In this document: piece by piece, positions 53,129-63,513 of the stretch
How positions within the stretch are numbered: position 1 is the first letter of the stretch
How the letters are laid out: each line of letters opens with the position of its first letter
Origin: Protula sp. h YS-2021
Lineage: Eukaryota > Annelida > Polychaeta > Sabellida > Serpulidae
Assembly (NCBI GenBank): GCA_949752745.1
Contig: OX457029.1
Location: forward strand, 8,905,511 to 8,969,510
DNA length: 64,000 nt
Direction of reading: 5' to 3'
Made by a program: the position numbers and the translations under genes
Notes under the pieces: generated by a model
The model's input: only the letters and a program-made list of their open reading frames with translations
What the model was told of the DNA's origin: nothing
The model's database searches: none

Positions 53129-53157
53129 AAAACCGTTAGAATCTCTTCTCAAAGCAG
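53129..53157 (+). CDS. Unrecognised spliced gene, exon (29 nt)
   Basis: Acceptor TGTCTTTTAACGTACAG (AG at 53127-53128), donor AAAGCAG/GTAAAT. It encodes KPLESLLKA. It enters in phase 2 and leaves in phase 1, fitting both neighbours. Confidence 0.55.
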
Positions 53158-53361
53158 GTAAATTGTGCCAATATTTTTAGATGTAGAGTTTTGATGGGCC
53201 AGTTGATACAATTTTCGCTTCGACGTTGTTATTAAGTCACTGTTTGAAGTGGTTCAAGATTACTTTTACAGCAGTTTAGGGTTTGGAAAATCAACAACTT
53301 TTTCTGGTATGTTGTTATATTTTTATGTAGTCAGACATTGTGTTTGATGTTTTCCTTTTAG

Positions 53362-53435
53362 GTACTGGATCTGCTGTCAAGTGGTTTGCAGAGGATACTC
53401 TTGCAGTGAAGACACTCTTTTCTGCATTTTGGTAG
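53362..53435 (+). CDS. Unrecognised spliced gene, exon
   Basis: Acceptor GATGTTTTCCTTTTAG (AG at 53360-53361). It encodes GTGSAVKWFAEDTLAVKTLF and then SAFW before TAG at 53433-53435. Either the protein ends here, or the exon is spliced earlier at CTTGCA/GTGAAG, in phase 0, to the exon at 53697, giving ...FAEDTLA-AKIVEFLG.... The second reading makes a longer, continuous protein. Confidence 0.5.
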
Positions 53436-53696
53436 AAACCAAAAGGGCCTTATCCTAGTATGTATCTCACTCCTGTCATTGAACCAAACAAAATTATAGA
53501 TATTAAAAATGATAAATAGTTTGAAGGACCTTTCAGGACGATCTGTTCTTAGAAATAATTATATCTTGTTATTTATAAGGTATAGGAAAATTGACCTTTG
53601 GCGGTTTAGTTATTCTAAAACATTGATATATACATCTGTCCATTACGGTGTTAATTCGTAAAATTTTAATTGTCCATTTCTTTCCTTTCGGGCAAG

Positions 53697-53891
53697 GCGA
53701 AGATTGTGGAATTCCTCGGCATGAAATCCACAAAGAGTATCGAACACTTACTCCACGATGAACAGTATAAAAAGATACGAGCGAAAGTGACCAACGAAAG
53801 AAAGACAGTACACATCAACATAAATAAAAATCTTGAGGTACTGTTACCAAAGAAACAGCAGGTTAACCTAGGTTATAAAGTTGAAGGGTGA
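53697..53891 (+). CDS. Unrecognised spliced gene, last exon
   Basis: A pyrimidine-rich acceptor (CCATTTCTTTCCTTTCGGGC-AAG) precedes 53697. It encodes AKIVEFLGMKSTKSIEHLLH, DEQYKKIRAKVTNERKTVHI and a Lys-rich tail ending LGYKVEG with TGA at 53889-53891. The sequence has the helix-forming, charged character of real protein, but I do not recognise the family. Confidence 0.55.
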   Translation, partial: AKIVEFLGMKSTKSIEHLLHDEQYKKIRAKVTNERKTVHININKNLEVLLPKKQQVNLGYKVEG

Positions 53892-54600
53892 TGGAACGCT
53901 TGTCTTAAAAGCACCCAGTCTTTCAAGTTTGCGGGCCCTTAAGTTTCTGACTGCCACCTATATCGTCGCTACGCAACTGCGTAGGCAGCAGCATGTCGCT
54001 TCAATGCAGTGTAACACCTTTTTGGCAACGTTCCAACGACCATATAATTCCTTCGTCACATTTTATTCAATGCCTGTCTTTGAGTGTAGTATTGAATTTA
54101 AAAAACAACCAAACCGAACCGAAATTTTGGAATTCAGTTTTTGGTTTTCACCCCACAGAGCAATTTTGCTCAGTTTTCGTCGAAGCCGGCACACCCCTAC
54201 TGTTCCTAGTAAGAATTTTGAGTATAGTTATCGACTGTGATAGCGTAGTTAACGTTTCATTTATTTGTGGATCCCCAATGCCGGACTTAGGTAGACTATG
54301 CTAGAAAAAGAAAATAGGGAGACCTCATGTATATTCTTTGGATAAAAACATTTCTTGATATACTCATTGCTTTGCTTGTGTGTGATTGTGACATTGTTCA
54401 TTCCAAATGTAGGGCACCACAACTAACTATGAAAACTGTAAAATAAAAGATAATATGTAAATTCTCCTTATGTACCATAAATGAGTATGGCATATCTCAA
54501 TCGCTTCAACAGTGTATAGATTTATATTTATTAATTTCATAGTTTCTAAACTTTTGTTACTTTCAATAACAAGAAGCACTAACATAACACCCCAGAATAA
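53892..54600. other. Intergenic, with a possible hAT-type terminus
   Basis: On the minus strand a TAGGGGTGTGCCGGC-type end lies at about 54190-54205 followed inward by AACCAAAAACTGAA and TTCGGTTCGGTTTGG, the style of some hAT termini. No partner end was found. A GGGAGACC word occurs at 54318. No gene is seen. Confidence 0.3.
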
Positions 54601-55755
54601 ATAAAGACATCAGAAAATGGACATCAATTTCGTACGTGCAAAAAAAGAGAGAGGGGGGATGTCTATCCGTTTGAGCACGCTTTTGTTAAACTCTAAAATG
54701 AAGGCTCAATTTTTTTTGGGGGGGGGGGGAGAGGGGAAAAAGCAACAAATTTTCGCGCAAGCACTAAAGAAATGGCCCCAAATCTTGAGCGCGCTCTAAA
54801 GGACTAAAAAACGGAGGAAACTTACGGAAAAAAGGGAATTTTACGCGTGCTCGCATCCCATAGAGGCACCCAACCCATGGGCTATCCCTATAATAACACT
54901 CTTTTGTAATGATATTTTTTCGGGGTGGGGGGGGGGGAGATTTTATGTATCGCGTTATGTATGTATTTTTGTTCTTAATATTTATTGACTGTATTTAAGG
55001 GGTTAGGGTTAAAGATAAATAACAACCAATGTGTCATTGTTTCATGGTTGAAAACTGTCTGTGTGAAACACAATAAAGACAGTGCATCATATTTCACTTC
55101 TGTTTTATTTACACTCTCAAAAATCGCAGTGGCTTGATAGTTCAATATCGGGCGGATAGCACCCAGTATATTTAATAAATAAATATATGACATCTTGCAC
55201 CCAGTCCACAATTTGATCTCACTGTGATCTCATTGTGATCTCACAGTGACTTAACAACAACCACATGCTCATGTCATAGTATGATGTCACTGTGAGCTAA
55301 ATTGTCATAATGTGCCATTGAGTAGAGAAACAAAAGGTCCCAGCACTGATAACTCCTGATGACACGCTCGCCGTGTCATCCCGTACTCATGACATGTCTT
55401 CGACACCCCCATGTTGTGATGAGATAATTTGACGTTGTTCCTTGTCAGGCATTGCCGCCGTCTCTCCACCCTCAGATCTTGGCGTGTCTCGCGATGATTT
55501 CGATCTTTCTCCCACATTGGGCCTGAAATAGAACGCGTGTGTCTCTAATTAGTCATGCTACCGCCGACATCGGCTACACTGCTTAACAATGATTGTTTAA
55601 GTGTCTTCTTGTCTGTCACGACTTACGCTATTAATGAATGACCGAAAACTCAGGTTTTATGTTTAGCAACCCCCAAAACCGAACAACCATAGACCGCGAA
55701 CGACTTTAGCTGAATCCCAACTTCAACCCAACTCCCAACCGATTTCCATGGTTTT
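54601..55755. other. Intergenic region, no gene supported
   Basis: Poly-G runs lie near 54717-54731 and 54924-54938. Short repeats of TGTGATCTCA occur at 55221-55244. Nothing with coding character is seen. Confidence 0.3.
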
Positions 55756-56745
55756 GGGCTCGAGAGTGACCTTCAGGTCAAGTCACCGAAAGTTATGCCT
55801 TACATAATGTGGAGGTGGAAAATGAGGTCTCTTACCATTTTCGAGATGAAGGGCAACTTCCGGCTTTGAGCTCGAAAGTGACCTTGAGGTCAAGGTCACC
55901 GAAAGTTATACCGTAAGTAACGTCATAGAGGGAGTAGAGGGCGAAAATGAGGTCACAACAAGAGGGGCCAGTGTTTTAAAACAAAAACGGATATGTCTCC
56001 AACAAGCTCCCACTCAGTCACTTCGAACCAAGCGAATACAGAAGTGAAGAGATTTTCAAATTAAAAATGCCAGCAAGATAACCTTAGTTACCAGTGACTA
56101 TTCTGTTGTCAAAAGGACGTTTCACTCATTCAAAATGCCAATTGATTTGTTGATGAAGCTACAAAAGTTCACGATGTTCGCACATGATTGCGTCATAGGT
56201 AGAACTTTGATGTGCCAAAAAATTCCTTGCTACAAAGTAGTCTCATAAGGTATTTTGTGTCGAAGCACTAGGTTAAATAGTTTTCGACTTATAGACCTTT
56301 AAGACATAAATGACGTCATAACTCACAAGTGATGACTCGAAAGTGACCTTGAGGTCAAGGTCCCCGGAAGTTTTACCTTACGTAATGTCGTAGAGGGGTG
56401 GAGGTCGAATATGAGGCCAAAATTAATCTTACCGTTTTCGAGATAAATCATTGTTTTTCTTAGATAAAGTTTTTCGCGATTTGACCTGGTCAAGGTAAAA
56501 AAATGTAACAGGTGCCTCAGACAATATCGTCCTTGATATATGTGCCAGGTTTGGCTTTTCTAGCTTCAACGGCCTTGCAGTAAATGCCTGGAATCCGATT
56601 GACCTTTTTCGCAATTTGACCATGACCAGTAAGGTCAAGGTCAAAAATTTTTATCAGATACACTACTTTGTATGACCCCCCAGACATGTGCCAAGTTTGG
56701 TTGGTCTAGCTTAAGCGGTCTTGAAGGAGATGTCTGGAATCCGAT
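55756..56745. repeat. Repeat with nuclear-receptor-type half-sites
   Basis: Copies of a unit carrying TGACCTTGAGGTCAAGGTCA or variants lie near 55766, 55880 and 56347, each followed by CCGAAAGTTATACC/CGGAAGTTTTACC-type sequence and GTAATGTCGTAGAGG. A second unit at 56460-56745 is duplicated about 140 bp apart (GTGCCAGGTTTGGCTTTTCT... versus GTGCCAAGTTTGGTTGGTCT..., each ending CTGGAATCCGATT). No gene is seen. Confidence 0.75.
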
Positions 56746-56797
56746 TCGGTGGAAGAAGAAAAAAGGGGCAAGGGTGAGGAATTCGAGGCAATCCATC

Positions 56798-56826
56798 CCC
56801 ATTTGGTATTTTCAATACCAAGTGGG
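56798..56826. other. Short perfect-type hairpin
   Basis: CCCATTTGGTATT and AATACCAAGTGGG are near-perfect inverted arms around TTC. It lies at the end of the repeat region just before an A/T-rich run. Confidence 0.6.
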
Positions 56827-56857
56827 AATAAATATATATAAAATATATTAAAAAAGG

Positions 56858-56971
56858 AAAATTCTCGGGATTTTAGGTGTGCCTGTATATCACATACTGA
56901 ATGGCCTCGGCGACGTCGCAGGTCAACATTCAATATGTAATATGCAAGTGTACCTAAAATCCGAGAATTTT
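56858..56971. mobile_element. 114-bp fold-back MITE
   Basis: Almost the whole element is one inverted repeat. The left arm begins AAAATTCTCGGGATTTTAGG and ends CATACTGAATG; the right arm ends CCTAAAATCCGAGAATTTT and begins CATTCAATATG. The loop is about 23 bp and contains GGCGACGTCGC. A half copy with the same left arm lies at 57815-57895. Confidence 0.75.
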
Positions 56972-57814
56972 ATTTTTAAGCACTTGTACCAGCAGTATTA
57001 ATTTTTAATATATTGCTAAAGGAAACAGGATAATACCCCCGAGACAATTCCCCCAGTCAATTCTCCCCGACAATTCCCGCCCCGAACATTTCCCCTCGTT
57101 TGACAATTCCCTACGAGGTCTATTCCACCCAATTTACTTCTAGTTTTCTTATTTTTTCTTTTCTTTTATTTTTCCTCTTTTTAAAACAAATTATTGCCCC
57201 TTTATCTTTTAATTGGAGGCCGTGTAATTGTCCTTTCAACATTGTCGCGTTTTATTTTGAAAAACCCCAAGTCCATTTCCCCATACTTAAAACATAGTAG
57301 CTACAACTAATTTATAAACTTACGTTATTTATTGATTTTAATTTTCTAAAAATAGTAAAAATTTTGGCTACTAGGGTTTACCAGGTTTTACCGGAGTCGT
57401 TGTTTTTACGTGTACATCAGTCGGATCCGCCGTAATGTTCGCGGTGCATCTGGTTGGTTCTTTGCTCGAGATACCACGTCGCCAGTACGCCGACTCTGCG
57501 CAGCGCATTCCTCAAATAGCCCGAGACTTCAAAAACCGACGGATTGTTTGCTCTTTGCGTGGAATTGCTCACAACATCAGGCTTTAAACGACAGAAAAGA
57601 CTTTCGCTACATGGTTAAGAATTTTGCATTTTTGATTTTAAGATATTTTCCGAATGAAGAAATGACAGATACCTGGTTGTGTCTTATTTTTGATTTGGCA
57701 TTCAAAGTAAAATAAAAATAAAAATTAAGTGGGGGGGGGGGGGAAGTCCTCGGAGGAATTGTCCTAAGGGTCGAATTGTTCGTGGGGGGACATGTAAAAT
57801 ATATAAAATAAAGA
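56972..57814. other. Region between fold-back copies, no gene supported
   Basis: Open frames at 57100-57297 and 57410-57715 show no recognisable motif. A G run lies at 57731-57742. CAATTCCCC-type words repeat near 57040-57110 (ACAATTCCCCC, CAATTCTCCCC, ACAATTCCCGC). Confidence 0.3.
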
Positions 57815-57895
57815 AATATCTCGGGTTCTTGGGTATGCTTTGTATTTCACTTATTGAATGGCCTGCGACGGCGTTGCAAACACTCGAAACACATA
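57815..57895 (+). mobile_element. Half copy of the fold-back MITE
   Basis: ATATCTCGGGTTCTTGGGTA, then GCTTTGTATTTCACTTATTG, then AATGGCCTGCGACGGCGTTG correspond to the left arm and loop of the element at 56858-56971. No matching right arm was found. Confidence 0.5.
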
Positions 57896-58235
57896 TGTTG
57901 CTGAAGAATTTGCGGAAGTATAAATTTCTGACTGTTTCGAATAAAAAAGAGTTCGGGCGTATGAATTTATGTATCATTTTGGATATAATATGTAGCAATA
58001 TATCGATACTTATTTGCCACTCTTTTCCATAATTTTTGTGTTTTAGCAGAAATGTGATGGAATATAATTCTTTTTATGTGCTAAAGTAAGGTATTGTTTG
58101 AAACTTTTTGCACTATTTTATCAATGGATATGCACTACAACGAACGTGAAGAGTCTGCTTCTAAACATGGTGGTACAGAGCTGCTAACATTAATTTCTTA
58201 TACATATGTATCGAGCAATTTACCGGATAATGGGG

Positions 58236-58300
58236 CTGACGGTAAGCTCAGTCGGTAGAGCATTGGTCCTGCAATCCTAAAGTTGCCTCAGCTAAACGAC
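58236..58300 (+). repeat. tRNA-like head (tRNA-Cys-like A box)
   Basis: GCTCAGTCGGTAGAGCA is a canonical tRNA D-arm/A box, followed by TGGTCCTGCAATCCTAA, which resembles an anticodon arm with GCA. There is no B box or acceptor end, so this is a truncated tRNA-derived sequence, not a functional tRNA. Confidence 0.6.
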
Positions 58301-58408
58301 TGCACTAGATTATTCACCACCACGGAATTCACAATTAGCAAAAATGAGTCTTCCGGCCATCCCTTAAAAACAGTGAAACTCGTAGCTTCAACTAGGAACA
58401 GAAGAAAC

Positions 58409-58585
58409 ACCCACAAACACGCTTTTAGGCATCTCTAAGTAAGAACTGACATCTATAAACATAGTTTCATTGCGGTCACAATAGTAGATTGGAATAGTCT
58501 CCCCACTAGCGTATTCCAAAAACATAGCCCAGCTTCAGAGCATGTTGAGGAATTTACCAATTTCATTAGAAGTTCAGTCGTCTAG
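58409..58585 (+). pseudogene. LINE reverse transcriptase C-terminal remnant
   Basis: In one frame the sequence reads RTDIYKHSFIAVTIVDWNSL then PTSVFQKH and EEFTNFIRSSVV before TAG at 58583-58585. This matches the conserved tail of jockey/CR1-type LINE ORF2 proteins, of the type R...Y..SFFPRTI.DWN.LP....... A stop codon lies upstream in the same frame (near 58427), so it is non-functional. Confidence 0.75.
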
Positions 58586-59631
58586 GATCCTTGGCGCGTG
58601 TGCGGTGTAATAACATCGTGAGATGTCACACTTTTAATATTGTGAAGATTGCGAAGATGTCATACTCTGTGTATTTCTAGATAAATCTGAAATCTATAAA
58701 AAAAACCTTGTGCTGAAACGGTAGATAAACACTAAAATATCAATATGTTTCGTTCAGGCCAGAAAAGCCTGGAGAAAACCCGTGTTGCTGACCCGAGCTT
58801 TGCCATTGACTGAAAGTGTATCAGTTTCTGCTCCATGGTATTATAATCTCCTAGGTACAGAGCCAGGATTGCCATGATTTTGAAAGGGTTGCAGCGATGT
58901 GCCAATTGCAAGAAGCCACTTTCAAATGCAGATTGCTCCTTTAGCAACTTTAGAAGGTAAATAAAAATGCGTTTCGGCTGTAGATATTTAAGTTTTTATT
59001 CATGGAAATATTGATCCCTGGCCCGGTTTAGATGCCGTAGAGCCTGGTGACTGACTAGTACTACTACTTGTTAAATGATACAGTGATAGTTATAACATAG
59101 AGCACAATAGTTTTGAAAAAGCCAATTCGTACTTTCATACTTTTAAGGATAGTTAATTTAAAATCCACGAGGTGGGGTGAATACATGAGAGGAAGAAAAG
59201 AAGTGAATTTGACCTAGATAGGTCAAAAGCCAACTTCAGTTGCTGCATGCAAATTTACGTTCACGGTGCACTATCAGCAACTTGTTTTTCATAATATTCC
59301 AGAATTATATTGCCCATATCCACTAACTAGAAGATTGAAACTACAGAGCACATGTATTTGTTATTGTCGATGTTGGTTAAGATCCCTACATATTACAGAT
59401 ATGACGTTGTGGCCCTCGCAAACGTAGAGGCAATAGTACTCGTACTGATTAAAAGGTTGCCACTCGCTTCATTTTTATATGTTAAAAACTATCGAACGTT
59501 TATTGGATAGTCTATATTTTTGCAGGATAACTTCAGTCGAACCTGGCATATACGCGGCCCGAGATTTTGCAATAATAAAAAACTAGACTCCGCAGAATAC
59601 AAGTGACAAGAAAGCTTCAACACATCTTGCC
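58586..59631. other. Intergenic, no gene supported
   Basis: A minus-strand open frame at 58732-58947 has no recognisable motif. Part may be the promoter of the gene at 59632. Confidence 0.3.
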
Positions 59632-59699
59632 ATGTCCTCAGGAGAAGGTTTAGATGTACTTTGTCATTTGCTCGTGCCAGTATCGAATGTTGTTAACAG
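59632..59699 (+). CDS. KDM3/hairless-type zinc-finger gene or pseudogene, first coding exon
   Basis: ATG at 59632-59634 in a good context (TGCCATGTCC), encoding MSSGEGLDVLCHLLVPVSNV and VN, with donor AACAG/GTATGG. It leaves in phase 2 and joins exactly to 59989, where G completes an Arg codon. The N-terminus itself is not recognisable. Confidence 0.5.
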
Positions 59700-59988
59700 G
59701 TATGGAATATTACATCTTTGCCAAGGTTAAAGTGTTCCAAATGTTAGAATTAATGATTGACACGTAAACTTCAGTATACCTAATAGGGATTTAAATTGTG
59801 ACGAAGGAGATGAATGATGCGGCCTGTCATGTAATATTTTATTTTTGAAGCATATAGATATGTATGGTACTGTACTTTCATTTGTTTTAGAATTACTTTA
59901 AAAGCGGTACGATAATGAAGTACATGAATTGATATATAAGAGATTTAAATGAGCATATTAAGCCATCTTTTCCGTTTCGTAACTTCAG

Positions 59989-60175
59989 GGATGGCTTCTT
60001 CCTTAAGCGCAAGAAAGCAAATGATGATTACGTCATTGCCAGACTAGAAACGCCAGAAAAGACCGATGTTTGCGACAAGTGCGACTTGGCCATCTTCAAT
60101 GCACACCAGCTGTGTACCCAATGTGGAAGAAGCCTCCATTCAAACTGCGGCTTTTTTCGAGGTTATATGAGGTGA
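59989..60175 (+). CDS. KDM3/hairless-type zinc finger exon
   Basis: Acceptor CATCTTTTCCGTTTCGTAAC-TTCAG (AG at 59987-59988). After DGFFLKRKKANDDYVIARLE the exon encodes CDKCDLAIFNAHQLCTQCGR then SLHSNC. The pattern CX2CX4-FN-H-X2-CX2CG...C resembles the zinc finger before the JmjC domain of KDM3/hairless proteins (CDVC...LFN.HW.C..CG...C..C, as I recall it). The frame ends at TGA 60173-60175. The same frame then continues past a second TGA (60197-60199) into a well-formed stretch to 60355, ending in TAA. So this may be a truncated gene, a decayed pseudogene or a spliced gene whose next exon I cannot place. No JmjC domain is seen in the window. Confidence 0.45.
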
Positions 60176-60208
60176 CAAAATACTGAGAAGAGTGCGTGAA
60201 CAGAACAG

Positions 60209-60355
60209 ATCTTTCCTGACTTCTTTACTAAAATACTAGATTATGTGGATGCATCAGATCAATGGTGGGCAGATCGGGGCTTCCGTATTAAAGAAGAACT
60301 ATTTGAGAGCTCACCAGAGACCCCATCCGAACCCTCCAGAAAAGCGAAATAAACA
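60209..60355 (+). pseudogene. In-frame continuation beyond two TGA codons
   Basis: This reads IFPDFFTKILDYVDASDQWW then ADRGFRIKEELFESS, PETPSEPSRKAK and TAA. It has the composition of real protein (acidic, then a Ser/Pro/Lys tail) and keeps the frame of the zinc-finger exon. No 60172-60208 intron restores the frame, so the two TGAs are real interruptions in this copy. Confidence 0.35.
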
Positions 60356-60520
60356 AATGATTGGGACGGAGGTGCAGGAAGTGAAACAATAGAGTGTTGG
60401 AAGATATGTTGAGAAAGCAATCGAGCGGCTCAGATGCAACAAAAAAGTAACGTTTACTGGTTTTATTGAGGAGTGAGGGGTGTTGGTGGGATGTGCATAT
60501 ATTTTATCACTATATCACAA

Positions 60521-61095
60521 AAGTTTGATGTGCCACCACCGGAGAGCGCAGTAACTCCGCATAAGAAATCGTCATGCGTGCACCCTGCAGGAGTTGAACC
60601 TACAATGACACTAACAAAAAAGCTGATAATATATACACACATTTGATATTATATGTACACAGAATATGCCAACATAGGGGGACCTTTTGTATATGTTAAA
60701 AGACACTAAAAGTATCACTTAGAGAGACCATAGATAAAAATTAGTAAATAGGGAGACCAAAGTATGGTCTACCAAAGTTGTATTTCTGGCTTATATGTCA
60801 CTGATTATTATATATGATGCACATTTGGTCCAACTATTTACTATATTACTAAAGTTTGATGTGCCACCAACGGAGGGGCCAGTAACTCCGCATAAGAAAT
60901 CGTTATGCGTGCGCCCTGCAGGAGTTGAACCTACAATGACTAACAAAAAAGTTGATAATATATACACACATTTAATAATATATGCACACAGAACATGCCA
61001 ACATAGGGAGACCTTTTGTACATGTTAAAAGACACTAAAGGTGTCACTTAGAGAGACCATAGATACAAAAAAGCAAATAGGGAGACCAAAGTCCC
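60521..61095 (-). repeat. 331-bp tandem duplication of GGTCTCCCTA repeat
   Basis: AGTTTGATGTGCCACCA at 60522 recurs at 60853. Both copies then carry ACTCCGCATAAGAAATCGT, CCCTGCAGGAGTTGAACCTA (with a GGTTCAACTCC word on the minus strand like a tRNA B box) and, on the minus strand, TTTGGTCTCCCTATTT, ATGGTCTCTCTAAGTG, AAAGGTCTCCC. The GGTCTC part is the inverted relative of 48800-48950. Confidence 0.8.
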
Positions 61096-62128
61096 GCTAC
61101 TTACTATTTTCATGCATGCTGTCTGTAAAATAATAATTAAAAAAGTTAAACTCACTTATTGGTAGTAAAAGCAAAAAATAATAAGAATAGAAATAAAACA
61201 AAAACAACAAAACTCGATTTTAGTTTAAAAATTGCAAAGGTTTTTAAAATAAATTTATTTTGATACAATGGAGTTTGTCATTTTTTATTAGTTCTTAAAA
61301 GAAATAGTCGTGTATTAATCTCAAAGTAAATTTAGATTGAGAAATGAAATGACGCGATGCATCTCCCATTGTTTTCCTGTGTATGTACCCGTGCATTTTG
61401 TTATTTGGTATATGATTCTTGGGCGGAATACGGTGAAATAAGCTATATGACATCAACTTGGTGTTTATTCAATAAAGATTGAAAAGACAAACAAACCCTT
61501 GTTTGTATTTGTTTTCCCTTCTCCCTTTCCCCGTTCCTTGGGTGCAGAAAATATGTTAAAGCTCCCCCATTTCCCTCCCTCCCAAAAACGATGGCAATAA
61601 GGTGATATACATTCATAAGTGAAGTTAATATATCGTTTAACGTTTAAACATCCGGTGGCCTTGAGGGGTCAGCTGGGGTAGTATGTCGGGGATATATCGG
61701 GAACGGAAAAATGAACCATCATTGTTTAATATGCTATGACAGCCTGTCTCATAAACCAGTTTCACATGCTGTCGCGGCATAGTTCGGTACTTATCTTACT
61801 GTGCTTCGCCCGGAGATTGCCAGTTCATAGCATAAAAATCGTTAGGCAAGCAACCTGTGGCAGTCGAACCCAAAATAGCATACAATGCAAGCACGCACTG
61901 GTGGTTACATTGGGCAGGCTATGTTGACTATGTTTTAATACTGCAGTAAAGCCCCCATGTAAAGAAAAATTCTCATCTCCGCCCTTGTTCTTATTCTGTG
62001 TTAATAAGTGTTTGGATAAACACTTAAGGAAATGTTTTATTTTGCAACAAGGGTGTTTTGATACGGGATGGAATTAACTTTTCGAGAGTGGCGGTCGTGA
62101 GGTACAGTCGACGACAATTACATTCTTT
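61096..62128. other. AT-rich intergenic region
   Basis: No gene is supported. A short tRNA-like word (CCTGTGGCAGTCGAACCC) occurs near 61854 without a matching A box. Confidence 0.3.
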
Positions 62129-62760
62129 TGTGGCCGTATTCACGAACATCTGAGTTTATTTACTTAGATATTAAACTTAGATCTCAAGATTAAACTTACG
62201 TAAGTTTACTTACTTACACCATATTCACAGAAGTAAACTTACGTAAGTTTTTCAACGTACATTCTAAGTCAATATTGCAAAATTTTCATAAAGAGTGCGA
62301 CTAATTGTAATCGTATAAACGGGTTGTCAATGTAAATAGCGAAGGCCGATGAAAACTTTTAGATGTTTCGGGGCGGCAAAGCTTCTTCTTGTTTCCGCCT
62401 CCAAATTTTCGAGATTTTCCATCAATAAATGAATACCTTCTCTTGAAAATCGGATTACTCCTATCTCGAAACACTCTTTCCCTCCTAAAAACCCTTTCAT
62501 ATTCTTAATTTAATCTCAATAAATTCATTGTTGCAAAGGTAAACAAAACCCTCAGGCTATTTAAATATCGCGTTGGATTGAACTTAGAAATCTAAGTGTA
62601 GTCCAAAGTAAACTTAGAAGTTTGAATTTATACTTGAGTGTAAGTTTAAACTTACATTATGTGAATACCGCTAAGTTTAACCAACGGGAATGTAAGTTCA
62701 CTCTTACATTTTTGCACTTGACTCTAAGTTTAAGCTTACACTTTCGCGAATACGGTCACA
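62129..62760. mobile_element. 632-bp TIR element (TGTGGCCGTATTCACGAA)
   Basis: The left end is TGTGGCCGTATTCACGAA and the right end is TTCGCGAATACGGTCACA, inverted repeats with two mismatches over 18 bp. Inside are repeated palindromic words such as AAACTTACGTAAGTTT (twice, near 62195 and 62232) and AAGTTTAAACTTA. No coding sequence. No target duplication is obvious at these borders. Confidence 0.7.
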
Positions 62761-63164
62761 GGTTTACGGGTGAATATACCAGGTTAGCTATTTGGACGGC
62801 CTGTCCCTAAACAAAAATTATTGTCAACATCTGCAGGCAATAACCGAATTGTGTCAGTGTAATTACGGGCAATTTTGTGCCATGATTATTGGTTTTAACT
62901 AGTCCTAGATGACTCTTGCGCTCTTCCCATGACAGCAAGAGTCATAGTTCCTAAAATAGAACGTGTCATTGATGTCAGTTTTGCTAATCTCGGCGCATGG
63001 CTCAGGCCAGTGGCGTTATTTTAGAAAGAGTGCATCACACAAATGACCCAATTATATATACGACGCACAATTTCCATGGTTAAACAACAATGTTGTACTG
63101 AGAAAAATATATGTTTTCTTGGGATCAGGATAAAAAATGTACCATTACCACCCACAGCAACAAC
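62761..63164. other. Short spacer, no gene seen
   Basis: Two short mirrored words (CTAGATGACTCTTGC and GCAAGAGTCATAG, near 62905 and 62936) form a weak inverted repeat. No gene is seen. Confidence 0.3.
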
Positions 63165-63502
63165 AAACCAATTCACGCCTTGACTTTTGCCGAAAAGTTT
63201 TTGCGTTTCGGCTGAATTCTGGATGGGATAAGGATATAAAGAAATGATAGAAAAAACGGCAAAAATCAACAAAATTCCATTTTGCCAGCAATATTCACAT
63301 GCTGGTTATTAAAGGGACTGAATAATATGTAAAATTGTTTTAAGAAGATCATATGATGGCTTTATAAATTTGAAAGTGTGCATGTTGAAAGAAAATTAGA
63401 GTTTTGAGGCTTTTCCTTTACCATTTCTTTATAATTTATCTCCCAACATTTGCAGTCAAAACAACACATCCACCGGAAAGATCCGAAAGTACGAATTGGT
63501 TT
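63165..63502. mobile_element. MITE, older copy of the AATTCGCACTTT family
   Basis: Ends AAACCAATTCACGCCTTGAC and GAAAGTACGAATTGGTTT are imperfect inverted repeats. The interior matches the neighbour at 63514-63835 along its length (CTTTTGCCGAAAAGTTTTT, GGGATAAGGATATAAAG, AACAACAC.TCCACCGGAAA). Confidence 0.75.
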
Positions 63503-63513
63503 ACGGTTCTACA

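Noticed and set aside
60580..60610. A tRNA gene on the minus strand suggested by GGTTCAACTCC
   Set aside because: No A box lies at the right distance, and the word is part of a 331-bp tandem repeat.
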